64,000 bases of DNA from NCBI GenBank assembly GCA_947034885.2, contig OX344750.2:3906001-3970000 (forward strand), given 5' to 3'. The stretch is from Thuidium tamariscinum (Eukaryota; Streptophyta; Bryopsida; Hypnales; Thuidiaceae). This document shows, one piece after another, positions 59,801-64,000 of this stretch; the stretch's first letter is position 1; every line of letters starts with the position of its first letter. The notes beneath the pieces were generated by a model. The model made no database searches. It was not told the DNA's origin and worked only from the letters and a program-made list of their open reading frames with translations. The translations under genes were made by a program, and so were the position numbers.

Positions 59801-61225
59801 CTTTTTGTCATTGGCCCTAATTTTAAATTATATTTATTATAAAAAATAAAAATAAAAATTAAAGAAGCAACATCCACCCTTTAACTTCTCCTATAAATTA
59901 TGGCTCAATAAGCTCATTATATCAATAATTATCACACAAGACACATAATATACAATGTATGATTCCAAAATAGCATAAACAATTTTTCATTCATTAATCC
60001 CTCAATAAGGATTAGTCATCATATTTTTGAAATTCTATGACTAAATAAATGATGAAAGTGCTCAATTATATTTTAAACATATAAAATGATTAAGAAATCT
60101 ACTTAGACATTCAATAGGAAGTGATTTAAAGAAGCAATCACAACTCTCAACTAATGAAATAGAGAAACTTCCAAACACATGTCCACTTTTTCAATTCTCA
60201 CAAAGTAGGTGGTACAAATGATGATTTTTATAAGAGTGTTAGTATCCCTAAGAAATAACAAATGCAAATTGTTTCAATTTTTTTGATAATTGCATAATAT
60301 TCTATAAATATTCAAACTAGTTAAAGGATCATTTATATATTTGTAACCCTAGAATTCCCTTAAATAATAAACCTTGAAGCAAATAATGCTATAATTTCTA
60401 TTGGTTGTCTCAATAAACTCTTCAAATGCCATTGGTAACTCTTGAGAGCTTTAAGTGGTATGAGTGAGAGAGTTTCTATTATGTGAGTATAAAAGTGTAA
60501 GCCTATGAACTTAGAAGACTTTACACCTATGATATAAGTGTCTATATTATAGTAACCTTCTATATTAATAGTGTATATATGATATAAGTACCTATATTAT
60601 AGTGTTTATGTTATAAACACCTTCAATGGTTGCATGATACATACTTATATATATGCTCAAGGCTCACATGCTCACACTTTCATACTCACATATTAGCACC
60701 ATTGGTATGAGTGAATGAAGAAGGCCATTTAAGGTCTAAATATAGGTAGTACAAAAATAGGCAATGCTCAGGGCAATGGCCTTTTGTGCAAGTTTAATTG
60801 CCTTTCAAAAAAACTAATATCCTTACAAATTATTCTTTACATTGAAAATACAATATCAATTGTCTTCTATTTTTTAAACATTGTTTTGAATTTTGAGTTG
60901 TTCAAAACTTATTAAAGGTCTAGGTCATTGTACTGTACATTGAAATTATTAAAATTTAGAACCAACACATGACAATATAATCATAATTTGGAGATTTTTG
61001 TAGAATACATATACAATGTATTATATAGGCTAAAATCAGAATTTTTTTTAAAGATATTCTTTATATGTACTATTGTTGTATAAGTCAAATACTTTCCAAT
61101 ATAATCAAAGATAGAAAACAATATTTTTTTTTGTTATACATTATTGATTCAAAAGTCATTTAAAACTTGAAAGCCTCTTTTTGATGTCATTAGCAGTTTA
61201 TAAGGTGAATTATCAATGGATTCTA
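56899..61225. other. Very AT-rich intergenic DNA
   Basis: No gene. A 13-bp tandem (ATTGACAATATC, three units) lies near 59590-59620, and an 11-bp GAAATGTTTA tandem near 57780. Otherwise I see nothing. Confidence 0.5.
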
Positions 61226-61858
61226 CAAAACAAAATTGAATATGTTGTACAAAAAGACTCTACAATATTTCTATGAATAATATCACTTAGAATGACAAAC
61301 TATATTTAGACACATTATTTGAATGTAATTTCTATATAAAAATGAAGTTTTTGTGAAAAGCCAAATTGTCTCTTTTCTTTAATAGGAAGAGTGTACATCT
61401 TGACTAGAATCTCATGTTGCAAGTTTCATAAATTTTGGACTTTTTTTATTGGAATCTTATTGAATGATAGAAATTTGGCCTCAAAATTGTGATTTAAAAT
61501 TTTTTTACTTTATAAACAGCAAAAATACATTCTTCATATATATAGTTATAGAGTATTATTTTGAATATTTATTTTATCTTTTTACAATTTATGGAGTAAT
61601 AAATTGGAAAATCAAAATTTTTAAACCAAATTTCAATCATTCAATCCAAATTTCATGAAACTTGTGACATGTGATTTTAGTCAAGATGTGCATTCTTTTT
61701 ATAGAAATAAATGACTTTTCACAAAAACTTCATTTTTATATCTAAATTTTATTCAAATAATATGTCTAAATAAAGTCTATCATCCTATGTGATATTACAT
61801 ATGAAAATAATGTAGAATCATTTTTGTACAACATGTTCAAATTTCACTTCATAATTTG
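61226..61858. mobile_element. Fold-back element, ~255-bp arms
   Basis: 61226-61487 and 61613-61858 are imperfect reverse complements. They share AAAAATGAAGTTTTTGTGAA, CATCTTGACTA and GAATGAT-GAAATTTGG, around a ~125-bp AT-rich centre containing ATATATATAG. No coding capacity. Confidence 0.75.
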
Positions 61859-62534
61859 AATTTTTTTATTTATAAGAGTGAATTATATTTATAGCCCACT
61901 ACTTTTGGAAATCATTATATACATATATATGTGTGTATATATAAAATTAATAAATAAAAAATACTAAGATAAAGATTCCATATGAACTTGATGTTAAAAA
62001 AGATAAATCTTATTATAGGAGACATGTGTAAGACCTCTTATTATGTACATAGAAATAAACATTTTGCATGGAATAAAATATATTGTAAGGTCAACAATAT
62101 ATAGTTCAATTATTAATGTTTATTGTATAGAATTTTTCCAAAATGATGAAAATAAAATGAAAATGGATCCAACTTTGGATCTCTTAATCTATCCACAATC
62201 AATTAAAATAACATGGTCCATTGTTATTTCCATCAATCTATGATATTCTTGAATTATTGGATTAGAGTTTGTTTAACTCTTGAACGTTCCCACAGACATT
62301 TGGCATTCTTTGAATGACAAAGAACCTTTCTTTATAGGATATAATTGCAACTTTTCATTCTCGATATTAGAGGTGGAAAGGAAAGATCTTATGTAGCATT
62401 TTGACTTCCAATGAGTATTTTTGGCTTTTTCGAACTCAATGATGTCACACAATATGATCAAACTGCATGATTTCCATGGCCATTAATCTGTCCTTCAAGG
62501 ATTAAATTGAAACTATATTAAGTTAAATGTTCCA
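61859..62534. other. AT-rich intergenic DNA
   Basis: No gene seen. Confidence 0.5.
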
Positions 62535-63055
62535 GGGTGATTGCAAAAAACACCTGTACTATTTGTTACATTTTGCAATTATAGTACTTGAGACTTTTTT
62601 AGAAATGCTTTAAAATTAGAAAAATATATTTTTTTAAATTTAAAAATATGACTTTTGTATAGACCTTTAAGGTGAAGGTACCTAGGGAAGGAAATGTATA
62701 GAAAATTTCTCTTAGTAGGAGAACTTGAAAGGTACCAAACCTCAAGAAAATAGGTACCTTGATGTTTAAATTAGTTAAAAATAGTAAAAATAAATGAATA
62801 CAAAAAATAAAAACGGACATTTGTAACAACTCTATAGAGATGGTCATTCACCAAAAAATCCACCAAAATAACATTTTATATATTTCAAAATACAAATAGA
62901 AAGAAATTCACTTTGTAGACTTCCACACCACACAAAATCAATTATTTTATAAAATTCCTTGAGTCATTAGCTATAAGTCTATTAGAAGACGACCTCACCA
63001 AAATTTCACTTTAAAATTTCTTTTTTTGGATACTGAATAGTACTAAAAACCTCAC
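62535..63055. mobile_element. TIR element family 2, copy e (truncated)
   Basis: It starts GGGTGATTGCAAAAAACACC and follows copy c closely for about 520 bp, then loses similarity. The far terminal repeat is missing. Confidence 0.75.
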
Positions 63056-63169
63056 CACTTTGAAAGCTCTAAAATACAATCTCTCACAAAAAAAAACATA
63101 TCCTAAAAATTAAACCACAACATTCTTTGAAGAGAGTTTAAGGTTTGGAGGTCAAGACAAGAGTTTAGA

Positions 63170-63338
63170 TTGCAAATTCCATTAAATTGGCGACATTCCA
63201 TTACTTTGACACTTTTATAGTTTTGACTACGCAATCTAAACCAGTCATAGATTTTTGAAATCTATATACGCCGTAGATGTATTAAATGTATGCTTGTCCA
63301 AGAAGTTTCAAATTGAACAATGTAAAATCTATATCAAT
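63170..63338. mobile_element. MITE family 1, copy 6 (interrupted)
   Basis: The left part of a MITE (TTGCAAATTCCATTAAATTGG start) stops at 63338, where a family-2 terminus begins. Confidence 0.65.
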
Positions 63339-64000
63339 GGGTGATTGCAAGAAACACTTGTCCTATTTTTTGTCCCCTTGACCTCCAACACATAGTTTTT
63401 TGCTCATAACTTTTGCATCTTTTCTTTTCTTGGCTTGGAATTCGGAAATAAGGTGCACACAAAAGTTTTAGATGTTTAACAATTTTTTCAGAATTTTTAA
63501 AATTAGATTACTATTTTTAACTTGCCCCCAATTGGATGTCTACTTTGGTCATTTTGGAGGTATTTAGTCCTATTTTTGACCCAAAAATCCAAATTTGAAG
63601 ACATAAATTGGACAAGTTGGAGTTCTACTAACATTACAAGGGGTGGTCATGAGTTTTTATGAAAATAGTAACATGTCTATTGCACATATGGGGTCAAAGT
63701 GACCTTCCTAGGTACAAAGGCTATGAAGAGGGAAAAAAATTTCTAAAGGAATTTTTTGTTGCAATGTGAGCACAATTTTGTTTAGAAAAATGGATTTTTC
63801 TAAAATAAAATTTTGAATTTTTTTTAATTACTAAAAATGAAAAGATCCAGAGACTCCTTTTTTGCTATTTTTTGTTCCTAGTGCCTGAGTAGTACTTTGT
63901 AGCACTTTGTAGTATTGCATAGTACTACGTAGTACTAAATCGACGGCCCAGATTTACTAGCACCTAAAATCAACGGTTGACATTGACACTTTGATAGGTG
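63339..64000. mobile_element. TIR element family 2 subfamily, runs off the window
   Basis: It starts GGGTGATTGCAAGAAACACTTGTCC. The interior keeps the layout of copies a and b (GCTCATAACTTTTG, CCCCCAATTGGATGTC, TTTAGTCCTA) but is much diverged, so it is a second subfamily related to 40680. The right end lies beyond the window or is lost. Confidence 0.6.

Overview
The window looks like nuclear DNA of a land plant. It has AT-rich intergenic DNA packed with short inverted-repeat transposons, a few GC-richer genes with short GT-AG introns, and plant-specific families: SABATH methyltransferase, F-box/kelch-like, GDSL esterase and S1/SPH self-incompatibility-like secreted proteins. A bryophyte or lycophyte is my best guess from intron size and gene style, but this is inference only. 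Layout: 1-2300 AT-rich DNA; 2317-3240 a SABATH methyltransferase cut off after its N-terminal half; 3324-5400 hairpin elements and broken coding-like remnants; 6450-6758 first copy of a ~310-bp MITE family; 8723-9361 an acidic low-complexity protein; 10857-12421 a two-exon F-box/kelch-like gene that lacks a visible F-box. From 14783 to 18438 lies a nine-exon gene for a class A beta-lactamase-fold protein. Its exon phases all fit, and its catalytic-serine exon is preceded by three decayed tandem copies of itself. From 22630 to about 40650 there is a diverged segmental duplication. Each half carries one SPH-like secreted protein gene on the minus strand (22793-23266 and 34501-34992), with shared upstream repeats and shared poly(A) signals. 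The halves are distinguished by later insertions: a Tourist/PIF-type MITE in half A (23924-24216), and in half B a hAT transposon at its left edge (28729-33803, perfect 8-bp target duplication), a 100-bp minisatellite, a 2.1-kb fold-back element (36421-38560) and a MITE (39618-39926). From 40660 to 47510 several ~735-bp elements share termini and appear to make 4-bp target duplications. At 50011-52350 there is a complete four-exon GDSL esterase/lipase gene on the minus strand. The rest, to 64000, is AT-rich and holds further MITE copies, a possible TTAA-flanked element, a fold-back element at 61226-61858, and a nested insertion at 63339. I see no operon-like logic. The genes are independent eukaryotic units, and the connecting theme is repeated insertion and duplication around them. 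Exon coordinates were worked out by hand from splice signals, phase and family alignment, not from transcript data.
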